This document shows, one piece after another, positions 54,184 through 63,195 of a stretch of DNA of 64,000 nt (within the stretch, counting starts at the first letter, position 1; each line of letters starts with the position of its first letter). The position numbers and the translations under genes were made by a program. This DNA comes from CALMFG01 sp963666035 (lineage in GTDB: Bacteria; Bacillota; Clostridia; Christensenellales; CALMFG01): NCBI GenBank assembly GCA_963666035.2, contig CAXXJI010000019.1, forward strand, positions 124,001-188,000. Reading direction: 5' to 3'. Below the pieces are notes generated by a model, which saw nothing but the letters and a program-made list of their open reading frames with translations, was not told the origin of the DNA and did no database searches.

Positions 54184-55653
54184 CTATTTACTCCAAATCA
54201 CATCGCCCATGGCCAGTTTCAGCTTCAAATCCTCAATATTGGTTTTCTCGCTGATATGAACACATTCTATGCCCATGATTTCGGCAAAGTCCTTCATGTG
54301 TTCGGCGGTCAGGTCATATGAGATGACGTTGTGGTGTGTGCCGCCGCAGGTAATCCACGCTTCATTGCCGGTAATCATATCCGGCTTGGGCCGCCACATC
54401 ACGCTGGCCACCGGCAGATTGGGCATCGGTTTTTCCGGTTTGATGGTATCAACATCGTGCACAATCATCCGAAATCGTCCGCCCATGTCAATGATGGTAA
54501 CAAGGATGGCAGGGCCGGTCTTACCTTCAAACACCAGTCTTGCGGGAGCATCCTTCCCGCCGATGCCGAGGTTATGCACTTGAATTTTTGCTTTTTCCGA
54601 CGCAATAGCAGGCGATATCTCCAGCATATGCGCGCCCAGCACCGAGCTGTTTCCTTTTTTCATATGGTAGGTATAGTCTTCAATAAACGAATGACCCTTT
54701 TTCAATCCTAAACTCATCTCGTGCATCACCGCCCCCAAAGCCGCGGTTTTCCAGTCGCCTTCCGCACCAAAGCCGATGCCTTTTGACATGATGTTCTGTG
54801 TGGCAAGGCCGGGTAGCTGTTCCAAGTCGTACAAATCTTCAAAGCTGTCGGTATAGGCACCAAATCCGCCGTCCGCCAGCATCTTCTCCAGCGCAACTTC
54901 AAGCCTGGCTTGGTATTTGACCGATGCCATATTGTCAGTCTCCATGCTGTAACTTTCTTCATATTCGATTATTTTGTTTTGAAGCTCCGCTTCTGGCACC
55001 GCTTTGACCATTTCCGCGAAACCGCCCACACCGTAGGTGTTCACACTCCAGCCAAACGTTTTTTCTGCGCCGATCTTATCGCCCTCGGTCACCGCAACAT
55101 AGCGCATGTTATCACCGAGACGCATCACTTTCAGCTGACGGCTGAAAGCCGCGCCAACGGCCGATCGCATCCAACCGCCCATACGCTGTCTTAAGTCTGA
55201 ATCTTCCCAATAGCCGCAAATGACTTTTCGTTTCATGCGAAGCCGTGCGGTAATAAAGCCGTGTTCGCGGTCGCCATGCGCGGACTGGTTGGTATTCATA
55301 AAGTTCATGTCTATGGTTTCGTAAGGGATGTCCCGGTTAAATTGGGTATTGATATGTAAGTAAGGTTTATTTAATAGCCCTAAACCCGTAATCCACATTT
55401 TACTTGGCGAAAATGTATGCATCCATGTTATGACACCGGCACAGGAATCGTCCGCATTCGCCGCTTTCATTACATGAGTAATCTCGTCCGGTGTGGTCAC
55501 AACGCCTTTGCCCACCACTTCGAACGGGACAGCTTCGTCTGCGTTAAACCCCGCCACCATCGTTTTGCCGTGCTCCGCCACTTCCTTTAGTACTTCGGGG
55601 CCGTATAGGTGCTGGCTCCCGATGATAAACCAAAATCTATATTTTTTGTTCAT
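54184..55653 (-). CDS. araA: L-arabinose isomerase
   Basis: 489 residues; converts L-arabinose to L-ribulose with manganese. Family blocks include FWFIIGSQHLYGPEVLKEV, GVITWMHTFSPSKMWITGL, NTNQSAHGDREHGFI, GFGAEGDWKTAALGAVMHEM, FIEDYTYHMKKGNSSVLGAH and WITCGGTHHNVISYDL. These hold the metal-binding Glu and His residues. The start at 55653 has GGAGG seven bases upstream; the frame extends to 55701 without support. It is the last intact gene of the arabinose operon. Its product would normally go to AraB and AraD, both broken just downstream. Confidence 0.97.
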   Translation of the reverse strand: MNKKYRFWFIIGSQHLYGPEVLKEVAEHGKTMVAGFNADEAVPFEVVGKGVVTTPDEITHVMKAANADDSCAGVITWMHTFSPSKMWITGLGLLNKPYLHINTQFNRDIPYETIDMNFMNTNQSAHGDREHGFITARLRMKRKVICGYWEDSDLRQRMGGWMRSAVGAAFSRQLKVMRLGDNMRYVAVTEGDKIGAEKTFGWSVNTYGVGGFAEMVKAVPEAELQNKIIEYEESYSMETDNMASVKYQARLEVALEKMLADGGFGAYTDSFEDLYDLEQLPGLATQNIMSKGIGFGAEGDWKTAALGAVMHEMSLGLKKGHSFIEDYTYHMKKGNSSVLGAHMLEISPAIASEKAKIQVHNLGIGGKDAPARLVFEGKTGPAILVTIIDMGGRFRMIVHDVDTIKPEKPMPNLPVASVMWRPKPDMITGNEAWITCGGTHHNVISYDLTAEHMKDFAEIMGIECVHISEKTNIEDLKLKLAMGDVIWSK

Positions 55654-55731
55654 TTTTTTAACCTCCAATTTTACATTGAATGCCTTTGTTTTTTCATTCA
55701 CAAAGCAAAGTCAATTCGATTAAAGCATTTT

Positions 55732-56472
55732 TTAACATATATCATCGTTTTGGATGTTCTCATCCATATGTTTTTGAAACGGCCCAATAATTCTTCTCTG
55801 CAATGGCTCATTAATTGCCGTGCTGATAATAAATAGCATAAGCACGACGGAAATAAGCAAAAGAAATAATATGGTGTAAGGGAAAAGGGCAATAATAAAC
55901 AAAGCGGTCACCGCCACACCGCTTAAAACAATCCAGTTGGCTTTCCATTCCGTCACCATCAAAATAAACGCGTTTCGAGCAATTTGTCTGCCTTTCAGAT
56001 CCAAAACGGGGAGAAAAACAAACACATAACTGAAAAACAAAATGGTGAAAACTAAGAATAGCACGCCCAGGGCACCTGTAAATATCCCGATTCTATCATT
56101 CTGGCTTGATATACTGAGACTTAAGAAATAGTATGAATCAAACAAAGTGAATACTGCAAATAGCCCAAAAGGCATCGCTTTGAAAAAATTGGCTTTGAAT
56201 TCTTGAAAGAATTCTGGCCACAAAAGGCAATTCCCGTTAATAACCAGCATAACCAACACTCTGTTTGCTCCGCAAATCGCCGCGGGTATTGTGATAATCG
56301 GAATGCTGAAAATTATCAGTAACAGATTTAGTGTGACCAGCTTCCAAAAATGTGTTTTTAATAGAAACATGAAGCGCCTCATGCCGCGGACGGGGATTGG
56401 CTGATCAACCCCTTTTCCGGGCGCAAAGCGCTTATTCTTAATTCTTTCTATAAGATTCATGCTTTCGTTCAT
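55732..56472 (-). CDS. DUF624 (YesL-like) membrane protein
   Basis: 246 residues with about five transmembrane helices and the family pattern GANRVLVMLVINGNCLLWPE and FFQEFKANFFKA. YesL-type proteins accompany family-1 sugar ABC transporters and glycosidases in many Bacillota; their role is unknown. It is encoded three bases after the permease gene, so it is in the arabinoside uptake operon. The start is uncertain between 56472 and 56460. Confidence 0.85.
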   Translation of the reverse strand: MNESMNLIERIKNKRFAPGKGVDQPIPVRGMRRFMFLLKTHFWKLVTLNLLLIIFSIPIITIPAAICGANRVLVMLVINGNCLLWPEFFQEFKANFFKAMPFGLFAVFTLFDSYYFLSLSISSQNDRIGIFTGALGVLFLVFTILFFSYVFVFLPVLDLKGRQIARNAFILMVTEWKANWIVLSGVAVTALFIIALFPYTILFLLLISVVLMLFIISTAINEPLQRRIIGPFQKHMDENIQNDDIC

Positions 56473-56475
56473 TTT

Positions 56476-57378
56476 TTAATTTTTCATTCCCGTCATTACA
56501 ATGCCTTCTACAAAGTACCGCTGTCCGATGAGATAAACTATTACACCGGGTAAAAACGAAAGACAAGTTGCTGCAAACATTCCAGAGTAATCGTTTTTAA
56601 ATGAGCCCATAAATGTAGTCAGTCCTACTGCTATAGTATACTTCTCTCGTGAAGAAATATATATGGTCTGTTGCAGAAGATCGTTCCATGTTGCAATGAA
56701 GATGAGCAATGCTACCACGATTATCGCCGGTCGGATTGAAGGAACAATGATACTGACTAGTGTTCGCATCGGGCCTGCACCATCGATGGCGGCTGCTTCA
56801 TCCAATTCTCTGGGTATTGTCCTGATAAACTGCCTGATCAGAAAGATATTAAACGCACCACCTCCACAAAGATAAGGAAGTATCAACGGCCAATAGGAAT
56901 CAGTCAGCCCCAGTTTTGCCCACACAATGTAGAGCGGGATTAATGTTACCATCGTCGGTAACAGCATTGAACCTATACAAAGCGAGAATAGAAACTTTTT
57001 TCCTCTGAATCTCAGCCGCGCAAAAGCATAACCACAAAATATCGCTGTTGTTGTTCCAAAAACTACGCAGGGAACAACAATCATCAACGTGTTTCCTAAA
57101 TACAGCCAAAAATCAAAAGTCGTCGGCTTGATATTATAATTTGAAAACAACCACTCGGACGGGAAAAATTGCGGCGGCCATTTGAATATTTCCAGACTCT
57201 TCATCAATGATGAACGGAACATCCACCATAATGGCAGCATAACTGCCGCTGCAAACAAGATGACAATAATTAAGGAACTGATATCCGCGATTTTTTGATT
57301 TCTGCTTTTATTTTCTATAGAACTATTTACGCGCTTTATCATTTTAGTGTTTCCTCTTCGAGCAACGGTTCTATTCAT
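56476..57378 (-). CDS. Carbohydrate ABC permease, MalG/AraQ type
   Basis: 300 residues, six helices, with the EAA loop IPRELDEAAAIDGAGPMRTL. It forms the CUT1 channel with the gene before it. The start at 57378 (MNRTVARRG) overlaps the end of the upstream permease gene by eight bases and follows GGAGGAG; the longer frame from 57468 lies inside that gene. No ATPase is present in the operon, so a shared MsmK-type ATPase elsewhere is expected, as is common for CUT1 systems in Bacillota. Confidence 0.9.
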   Translation of the reverse strand: MNRTVARRGNTKMIKRVNSSIENKSRNQKIADISSLIIVILFAAAVMLPLWWMFRSSLMKSLEIFKWPPQFFPSEWLFSNYNIKPTTFDFWLYLGNTLMIVVPCVVFGTTTAIFCGYAFARLRFRGKKFLFSLCIGSMLLPTMVTLIPLYIVWAKLGLTDSYWPLILPYLCGGGAFNIFLIRQFIRTIPRELDEAAAIDGAGPMRTLVSIIVPSIRPAIIVVALLIFIATWNDLLQQTIYISSREKYTIAVGLTTFMGSFKNDYSGMFAATCLSFLPGVIVYLIGQRYFVEGIVMTGMKN

Positions 57379-58315
57379 TTTTGTCATCTCCTCCTTCATT
57401 GAATATCCAAGTTTTAGATGTTGCAAACAATACGAAAGCGAGTATCGCCGCCACAATAAAGAATACAAACGCGATTGCCGCGGCTTTTCCTAATTCTCTT
57501 CCCCGGAATCCGATTTGGTACATCAAATATGTCATAAACATACTAGATTTACCCGGGCCGCCTTTAGTCACCGCCAAAGCGGGTACTACAACCTGCAAAT
57601 TAATAAAGAGACTCATCAAAATATTGTAAAAAATAATCGGCGTCATACAGGGAATGGTGATATGCCAAAATCTCTGCCAAGCGTTTGCACCGTCAATTTC
57701 GGCAGCTTCGTGATATACACGCGGTACATTCTGAAGGCCTGCCAAAAATATAATGATGAGGTTGCCTGATGTCCAAATTGCGATAAGTGCCAGTGATGGT
57801 AAAACCGTATCCGCAGAAGACAGAAAATATGATTTACTGAAGCCTAAATTGATAAGGATATAGTTAATCAGTCCGCCATCATACTTAAACAAGAACCACC
57901 AGCTAATCATAATCGAGGTAGCTGGTAAAATATACGGAATATAGAAAACTGCACGGAAGAATCCGCGCGCCGGAATCTTGCGATTTAATAGCAATGCGAT
58001 AATCATGGAGTAAATGACACTTCCAAAGACGGCAAGAAGTGCAAACAACACCGTCACCTTAATTGAGTTGAGAAAGTCAATACTCGGGCTTTTAAATATT
58101 TCTACAAAATTATCAAGGCCAACGTAGTTGATGGGAGGCAAAGTCCCGCCTTTAATAAAATGGGCAACGTTTAGGTCCGTTAAACTAATGCCGAAGACAG
58201 CCAGCAAAGGCAGGTATGTAATGAATATTAAGCCGAGAAACGCAGGAATCAAGAAAAGATATGCGGCGCGCTGTTCCTTGATCTCACACTTTGTCCTTTT
58301 TGTCATGTTTTTCAT
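57371..58315 (-). CDS. Carbohydrate ABC permease, MalF/AraP type
   Basis: 314 residues, six helices, with the EAA loop PRVYHEAAEIDGANAWQRFW. It pairs with the MalG-type permease encoded next and with the binding protein encoded 110 bases upstream. Neighbouring GH127, GH51 and araA suggest arabino-oligosaccharides as cargo. Confidence 0.92.
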   Translation of the reverse strand: MKNMTKRTKCEIKEQRAAYLFLIPAFLGLIFITYLPLLAVFGISLTDLNVAHFIKGGTLPPINYVGLDNFVEIFKSPSIDFLNSIKVTVLFALLAVFGSVIYSMIIALLLNRKIPARGFFRAVFYIPYILPATSIMISWWFLFKYDGGLINYILINLGFSKSYFLSSADTVLPSLALIAIWTSGNLIIIFLAGLQNVPRVYHEAAEIDGANAWQRFWHITIPCMTPIIFYNILMSLFINLQVVVPALAVTKGGPGKSSMFMTYLMYQIGFRGRELGKAAAIAFVFFIVAAILAFVLFATSKTWIFNEGGDDKNE

Positions 58316-58343
58316 CTTTCAATTCACTTTCATAGATAAAAAT

Positions 58344-58388
58344 CAAGGGACACCCACTTTTGAATGGTCTATTCTGAGGTGCCCCTTG
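58344..58388 (-). other. Intercistronic hairpin after the binding-protein gene
   Basis: CAAGGGACACC pairs with GGTGCCCCTTG (one mismatch) around a 23-base loop. It lies between the binding protein and the first permease gene, the third such hairpin in this window. Confidence 0.55.
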
Positions 58389-58424
58389 AGTTCATGTGTT
58401 ATTTAAAAATAACCAATCGTTTTT

Positions 58425-59825
58425 TTATTGACCAAGTGCTGCCTGCATCGCTTCACGAATGCTTTCGATGACTTCTTTGACCGTTTTGCTGCCGTTAATC
58501 GCCTCTACCAGCGCGGGCTGCAATACTTGTGTTACTTCAAAGGTATTTGATGTGTAATACCACGCAGTGGGCTGGGTTACATCCGTATCGAGTGCAACAT
58601 CTACAACAGCCGTTTTGAAAGCTTCTGCGGTTAGAGGTTGACGGAATTCGCAATCATCCACCCAGGATTTCAACAGCGCTTCATCGGTATACCAATTCAG
58701 TTTAGTCGGCATCCACCAACCTGCCATAATGGTACCGAAATTGTTTTCTTCGCTGTTGTACCATCTCAAGAAAGCAGCCGCTTCTTCCGGATACTGGGTT
58801 GTCGCAAATACGCCTGTAGGTCCGCCTGTTGCAATGTCCACTTTTTCCTTCATGTAGGGCAGAACACCAACACCGTAATCGATGCCGTCAAATCCTGCAC
58901 CTCTGAATCCTGTAGCCCACTGGCCTTCAGTACACATCGCCACATTTCCAGCACCCAGCGAGCTGGTAAAGCCGTTATCTTGCGTTCCGTCATTCAACGG
59001 AGCAACGTTTTCAACTAAGTGCAAATCGAAGACTTTCTGCATACCTTCAATCGCTGCATCATCGAATACGATTGACTTGCCGTCAGGTGAAAAGAAACTG
59101 CCGCCATTTGAAAGCGCCCATACTTCTAACTGCCAGGTATACTGGTTCACGTAAGCACCATATTGTACAATATTGTCTTTGTCAAAACCTGCTTCGCCCG
59201 GATGTTTTCCATTAGCGTCAAATGTCAACTGTTTGGCAACTGCTATAAACTCATCCCATGTCCAAGCATCATCCAGCGTTGCTGGAGGATAAGATACACC
59301 AGCTGCATCGAACATTGCTTTGTTGTACCAAAGCGCAAGCACTTCGTTGGCCGATGAATAGGCAACCGTGGTGCCGTCGCTCTTGAATGCAAGATAGTCG
59401 AGCGGCAGATTATCCTGACCTGCGTATATGTCTACATCAGACATCAAGCCATCTTTTGCCCAGCCGATAACGGTATCTTCAGCAACCATACCGCAATCAG
59501 GCATCTCGCCGGCTGTAGCCATGGTTAGAAGTTTTTCGTTATACTCATCGCGGCCAATCTGCAGTGCTTTTACATATACTTTGTCCTGTGATTCATTGTA
59601 TACGTCCAAAGCTTTCTGCGTGGTTTCCTGTTCTGCAGGATCCCCCCATAATGAGAACGTCAGCGTGATCTTCTCATTCCCCTCTGAGCCGGCATTCGCT
59701 GTGTCCTGAGTGTCACCAGCATCATTTTGTGCTGCCGGAGTTCCCGATTGCTGCTGGCAAGCTGCAAAACTTATTACCATGATGAGGCTCAGCAGAATCA
59801 CAACAACTTTTTTCATTCTCTTCAC
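58425..59825 (-). CDS. Family-1 sugar-binding lipoprotein (arabinoside uptake)
   Basis: 466 residues, receptor of a CUT1 importer. The lipoprotein signal ends at ISFAACQQQ (Cys near 23), with an Asp/Gly/Ala-rich linker to about 50 and then the family-1 fold (TLTFSLWGDPAEQETTQ, TVAYSSANEVLALWYNKAMF, GNVAMCTEGQWATGFRGAGF, EAAAFLRWYNSEENN). A GTG start at 59825 is preferred: GGAG lies seven bases upstream, while the ATG at 59816 is 16 bases from it. It follows the GH127 gene by 63 bases. Confidence 0.93.
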   Translation of the reverse strand: MKRMKKVVVILLSLIMVISFAACQQQSGTPAAQNDAGDTQDTANAGSEGNEKITLTFSLWGDPAEQETTQKALDVYNESQDKVYVKALQIGRDEYNEKLLTMATAGEMPDCGMVAEDTVIGWAKDGLMSDVDIYAGQDNLPLDYLAFKSDGTTVAYSSANEVLALWYNKAMFDAAGVSYPPATLDDAWTWDEFIAVAKQLTFDANGKHPGEAGFDKDNIVQYGAYVNQYTWQLEVWALSNGGSFFSPDGKSIVFDDAAIEGMQKVFDLHLVENVAPLNDGTQDNGFTSSLGAGNVAMCTEGQWATGFRGAGFDGIDYGVGVLPYMKEKVDIATGGPTGVFATTQYPEEAAAFLRWYNSEENNFGTIMAGWWMPTKLNWYTDEALLKSWVDDCEFRQPLTAEAFKTAVVDVALDTDVTQPTAWYYTSNTFEVTQVLQPALVEAINGSKTVKEVIESIREAMQAALGQ

Positions 59826-59888
59826 TTTATTTCTCCTTTACCTGTAATATTATTATACAACCCTTTCTGAATTGTATAAATAGCAGTC

Positions 59889-61835
59889 TTAATCTTGCGG
59901 TAAAAGCTTCTGCCAAACGATCATCTCGCCAGTCTTTCTATTACCCCAGATGCAATATGGCACAGCCGATACTTTTTCGGACGATGTTGTAAAATATGCC
60001 GGTGCATACAGAGCACCATCCTGGTTTTGGTTTATCAGTCGTTCGGCTGTATATTCAATGGCGGGCAAACCTGCCGGCAACTGTGCATCCGAAACCTGCG
60101 TTTCACTATTAATGCGTACAAACACAGATGCTAAATCCGACCCGTTATCCGCTTCTTCCAAACAATAAACACATGGGCCTTTCATTAGCGCCACCTTGCC
60201 AACATCTTCTCTCACCTTCTGATTCGCAACAACCCAACGCGGCGAAACGTCAAATCGCGTTTCAATGTGATGATCGCCTGTGTTTAGATCAAATACAGCG
60301 TACCCTTTATCCATACGCGGCATAACCTCAACGCCGTCAACCATAAAATTGATTTCTCCTGCAAAGTCCGGTACACGAACGGCGAGTCGAAGATCGACCG
60401 ATGCGTTGAAAAGAATAGAAATCTCGCCGCTGTGCAAAAGATCGGACTTCATATTAATCTGTGCATTCCCGCCGTTCAAAGCGGTGTTATAGGAGGACGA
60501 AATAAACAGGTTTATATAGACTGTATCATCGTTAAACGCATAGATATAATGACCAAGTGAAGCCAATGTTCGCGCAACATTCGGCGGACAGCAGGCACAA
60601 GGAAACCACTCTTGACGCACAGGTTTAACATGCTTCATGGACGTGGCTTTAATGCATGTATCCGGCCACATTTCCAACGGGTTCACATAGAAATAACGGT
60701 CTCCGGTAAAGCTGATTCCTGCAAGTATATTGTTATATAACAGACGCTCAATAATATCGTAGTAATTTGTGCTTTTTTCAATGTTCGCCATTCGGCGGCT
60801 GAACTGAGCAAGCCCAACGGCAGCACACGTTTCGTTGTATGCCGAAGCATTTGGCAGATCATAATCGGTTGTGAATCTTTCTAAGTGGCCAGATGATCCG
60901 ATTCCGCCCGTAATATACATGCGCTTTTCTGTGACGTTTTTCCACAAAGTACGGCAAGTCTGCAGCAGTTCTTTGTCACCCCGCTCCTGAGCGATATCCG
61001 CCATCGCTGAGTACATATAAACGGCTCTAACCGCATGTCCTTCGGCAATTTTTTGTTCTCTCGGCGGAATATGTGCTTGGGAATATTTCAAATCGTAATC
61101 ATTAAATTCTGGGAAAAGGGCAGCATGCCCGCCACGTTGTTCAATTTCATTCAAAAGATAATTGGGTTCTTTGCCTCTCTCGTCAATAAAAAATCTGGCG
61201 CAATCCAAATACCGGCTGTTATTTGTGCAACGGTAAAGTTTGATTAAGGCCAGTTCAATTTCCTGATGTCCGGGATATCCTTTACGCTGTCCTTCTTCGG
61301 GACCGAATTCATCGCAGATTAAATCTGCAAACCGTACCGAGACATCCAATATTTTTCGTTTGCCTGTTGCTTCAAAGTATGCGACAGCCGCTTCAAACAT
61401 GTGACCTGCGCAATACAGTTCGTGTCCTTCAACCAGATTACTCCAACGAGCATCTGGTTCGGCTATGGTGTAGTATGTGTTGATATATCCATCCGGCTGT
61501 TGTGCTTCTGCAATCAGATCAATTGCCTCGTCTGCTATGCTGCCAAATTCAGTGCCCGATCCATTCGCAATGCAATACGCGGTTGTTTCGAGCCATTTAT
61601 ACAAATCGGAGTCAATACAGACAATCCCGTTGTGTTCACCCTGCTCTTTGCCTGCGGCTATGCGGAAATTGCGAATACAGCAAACGGATTCATCTTTGCT
61701 TTCATTTTCCCAACCGTTAAGTCTGGTCCATTGATACGGAATTATAATATCAGCCACCTTTTTGGTGTATTCGTACCAAAGAGAATCGTTGATTTTAATT
61801 TCTTTTAAATCTGGCAATTGCAACCGTGAACCCAT
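59889..61835 (-). CDS. GH127 beta-L-arabinofuranosidase
   Basis: 648 residues, no signal peptide, so it is cytoplasmic. It releases beta-L-arabinofuranose from imported oligosaccharides. Family motifs are PYQWTRLNGWENE, EAQQPDGYINTYYT, ASAYNETCAAVGLAQFSRRM (acid/base Glu near 336) and FPCACCPPNVARTLASLGHY (about 410-430). The last holds the Cys cluster for zinc and the nucleophilic Cys. The start at 61835 has AGGAG six bases upstream; the frame continues to 61946 through the promoter and is not used. It is first gene of the arabinose operon. Confidence 0.92.
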   Translation of the reverse strand: MGSRLQLPDLKEIKINDSLWYEYTKKVADIIIPYQWTRLNGWENESKDESVCCIRNFRIAAGKEQGEHNGIVCIDSDLYKWLETTAYCIANGSGTEFGSIADEAIDLIAEAQQPDGYINTYYTIAEPDARWSNLVEGHELYCAGHMFEAAVAYFEATGKRKILDVSVRFADLICDEFGPEEGQRKGYPGHQEIELALIKLYRCTNNSRYLDCARFFIDERGKEPNYLLNEIEQRGGHAALFPEFNDYDLKYSQAHIPPREQKIAEGHAVRAVYMYSAMADIAQERGDKELLQTCRTLWKNVTEKRMYITGGIGSSGHLERFTTDYDLPNASAYNETCAAVGLAQFSRRMANIEKSTNYYDIIERLLYNNILAGISFTGDRYFYVNPLEMWPDTCIKATSMKHVKPVRQEWFPCACCPPNVARTLASLGHYIYAFNDDTVYINLFISSSYNTALNGGNAQINMKSDLLHSGEISILFNASVDLRLAVRVPDFAGEINFMVDGVEVMPRMDKGYAVFDLNTGDHHIETRFDVSPRWVVANQKVREDVGKVALMKGPCVYCLEEADNGSDLASVFVRINSETQVSDAQLPAGLPAIEYTAERLINQNQDGALYAPAYFTTSSEKVSAVPYCIWGNRKTGEMIVWQKLLPQD

Positions 61836-61865
61836 TGATAACTCCTGCTTTCTGATTAGTTGTGT

Positions 61866-61917
61866 TAAACGTTTACCTTGATAACCATAATATATTCCTA
61901 TTTTTTTCGTTTGTAAA
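61866..61917 (-). promoter_or_regulatory. Arabinose operon promoter with operator O1
   Basis: Minus strand: -35 TTTACA at 61917-61912, a 17-base spacer and -10 TATATT at 61894-61889. The operator TAAACGTTTA at 61866-61875 lies just downstream, near the expected transcription start, so binding there would block transcription. Confidence 0.65.
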
Positions 61918-62004
61918 GCATTTTTTTGATTTATCGCGATAATCATCTGTAAAATACTCGATTATGCCTCTATTTCTTGCATTTATCTGTCATATTTTCC
62001 GTAT

Positions 62005-62014
62005 TAAACGTTTT
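62005..62014. promoter_or_regulatory. LacI operator O2
   Basis: TAAACGTTTT with the palindromic core AAACGTTT. It lies midway between O1 and O3 and could support looping. Confidence 0.5.
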
Positions 62015-62085
62015 ATATAATTCACGGTAAATGCTGTATAAGGAATGTTTTTGGCTAATTATCATGGTTTTCTTACGATTTTCTC

Positions 62086-62114
62086 TTGATTGTTAAACGT
62101 TTATGTGATATTTT
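62086..62114 (+). promoter_or_regulatory. LacI gene promoter with operator O3
   Basis: TTGATT at 62086-62091, a 17-base spacer and TATTTT at 62109-62114. The operator TAAACGTTTA (62094-62103) fills the spacer, which implies autorepression. Confidence 0.6.
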
Positions 62115-62144
62115 ACATATTATTAAATGGAATAGGATATCTGA

Positions 62145-63185
62145 ATGGCAACAATAAAAGAAATATCAGAAAAAGCGAATGTCTCTATCGCAACGGTGTC
62201 AAAAGTTTTAAACGGATTGCCTGGAATCAGTCAAGCAACGATCGATTCTGTTATGGCTATAGCCGAAGAATTAAACTACCGTCCAAATCTCTACGCCCGC
62301 GGGCTCAAGAAAGGCGAGAGTAAAACCATCGGCGTTATTACCGAGGACTTAACTGTTTTTAATACGCCGGACATTGTGGATGGGATTGATGCTTATTGCG
62401 ATACCCACGATTATCACTATATATTAGGGAACCTTCGGTTCAACAAGCGGTTCGGAAACCAACCGAAGGATACCGAAGTTTGCTCAAAAATTCTGCATTC
62501 GGTTGTGGATACCATGCTTTCAAAGCAAATGGACGGGCTTATCTACGTAGGCTGCCACAGCCATGCGGTTGTTCCAATCTTCAATCGCGAAGATATACCC
62601 ATGGTTTATGCTTACTGCTATAGTACCGATCCAAATATACCCGCTGTTCTCTATGACGACCAAAAAGCAGCCTTGGAAGCAACGCAGCTGCTCATAAAAA
62701 AAGGGCATAGCAATATTGGCGTTATAGCAGGGCAAATGGATAGTATCCATACAACCAACCGTAATCTTGGGTATCAGGAAGCGCTCTATACGCACAAAAT
62801 ACCTTTTAACCCGAAAAACACAATGTATGGCGATTGGACAAGAGAATCTGGTTATCAACTGGCTAAGCAATTGGTCGATGATGGTGTAACGGCTATTTTT
62901 GCCCATAACGATTTGATGGCCGTCGGCGCAATCGAGTATTGTAGCAACGCAGGTATTCAAGTCGGTAAAGATTTGGCGATGATTGGTTTTGATAACCGTG
63001 AAATCGGCACGGCTTGCCGGCCGAGCCTGAGTACCGTGTCTTTGCCTCTCTTTGAAATTGGTCAGAATGCTTCGCATCTCTTGCTGGATATCCTCGCAAA
63101 CCCCGATGCTCCAAGGGCGCAAAAGCTGATGTTGTCTTGCCAGATTGTTGAGCGCGAGTCCACCGGCTATAAAAATAACAAATAA
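62145..63185 (+). CDS. LacI-family regulator of the arabinose locus
   Basis: 346 residues. The N-terminal helix-turn-helix is TIKEISEKANVSIATVSKVL, the hinge follows near residue 50 (YRPNLYARGLKKG), then a sugar-binding domain with IGVITEDL, DGLIYVGCHSH, AIFAHNDLMAVGAIEYC and LAMIGFDNREIG. AGGA lies seven bases before the start. It is divergent from GH127 and precedes GH51 by ten bases. Three TAAACGTTTA-type sites in the divergent region make it the likely local repressor, released by arabinose or an arabinoside. Confidence 0.92.
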   Translation: MATIKEISEKANVSIATVSKVLNGLPGISQATIDSVMAIAEELNYRPNLYARGLKKGESKTIGVITEDLTVFNTPDIVDGIDAYCDTHDYHYILGNLRFNKRFGNQPKDTEVCSKILHSVVDTMLSKQMDGLIYVGCHSHAVVPIFNREDIPMVYAYCYSTDPNIPAVLYDDQKAALEATQLLIKKGHSNIGVIAGQMDSIHTTNRNLGYQEALYTHKIPFNPKNTMYGDWTRESGYQLAKQLVDDGVTAIFAHNDLMAVGAIEYCSNAGIQVGKDLAMIGFDNREIGTACRPSLSTVSLPLFEIGQNASHLLLDILANPDAPRAQKLMLSCQIVERESTGYKNNK

Positions 63186-63195
63186 AGGTGAAACC

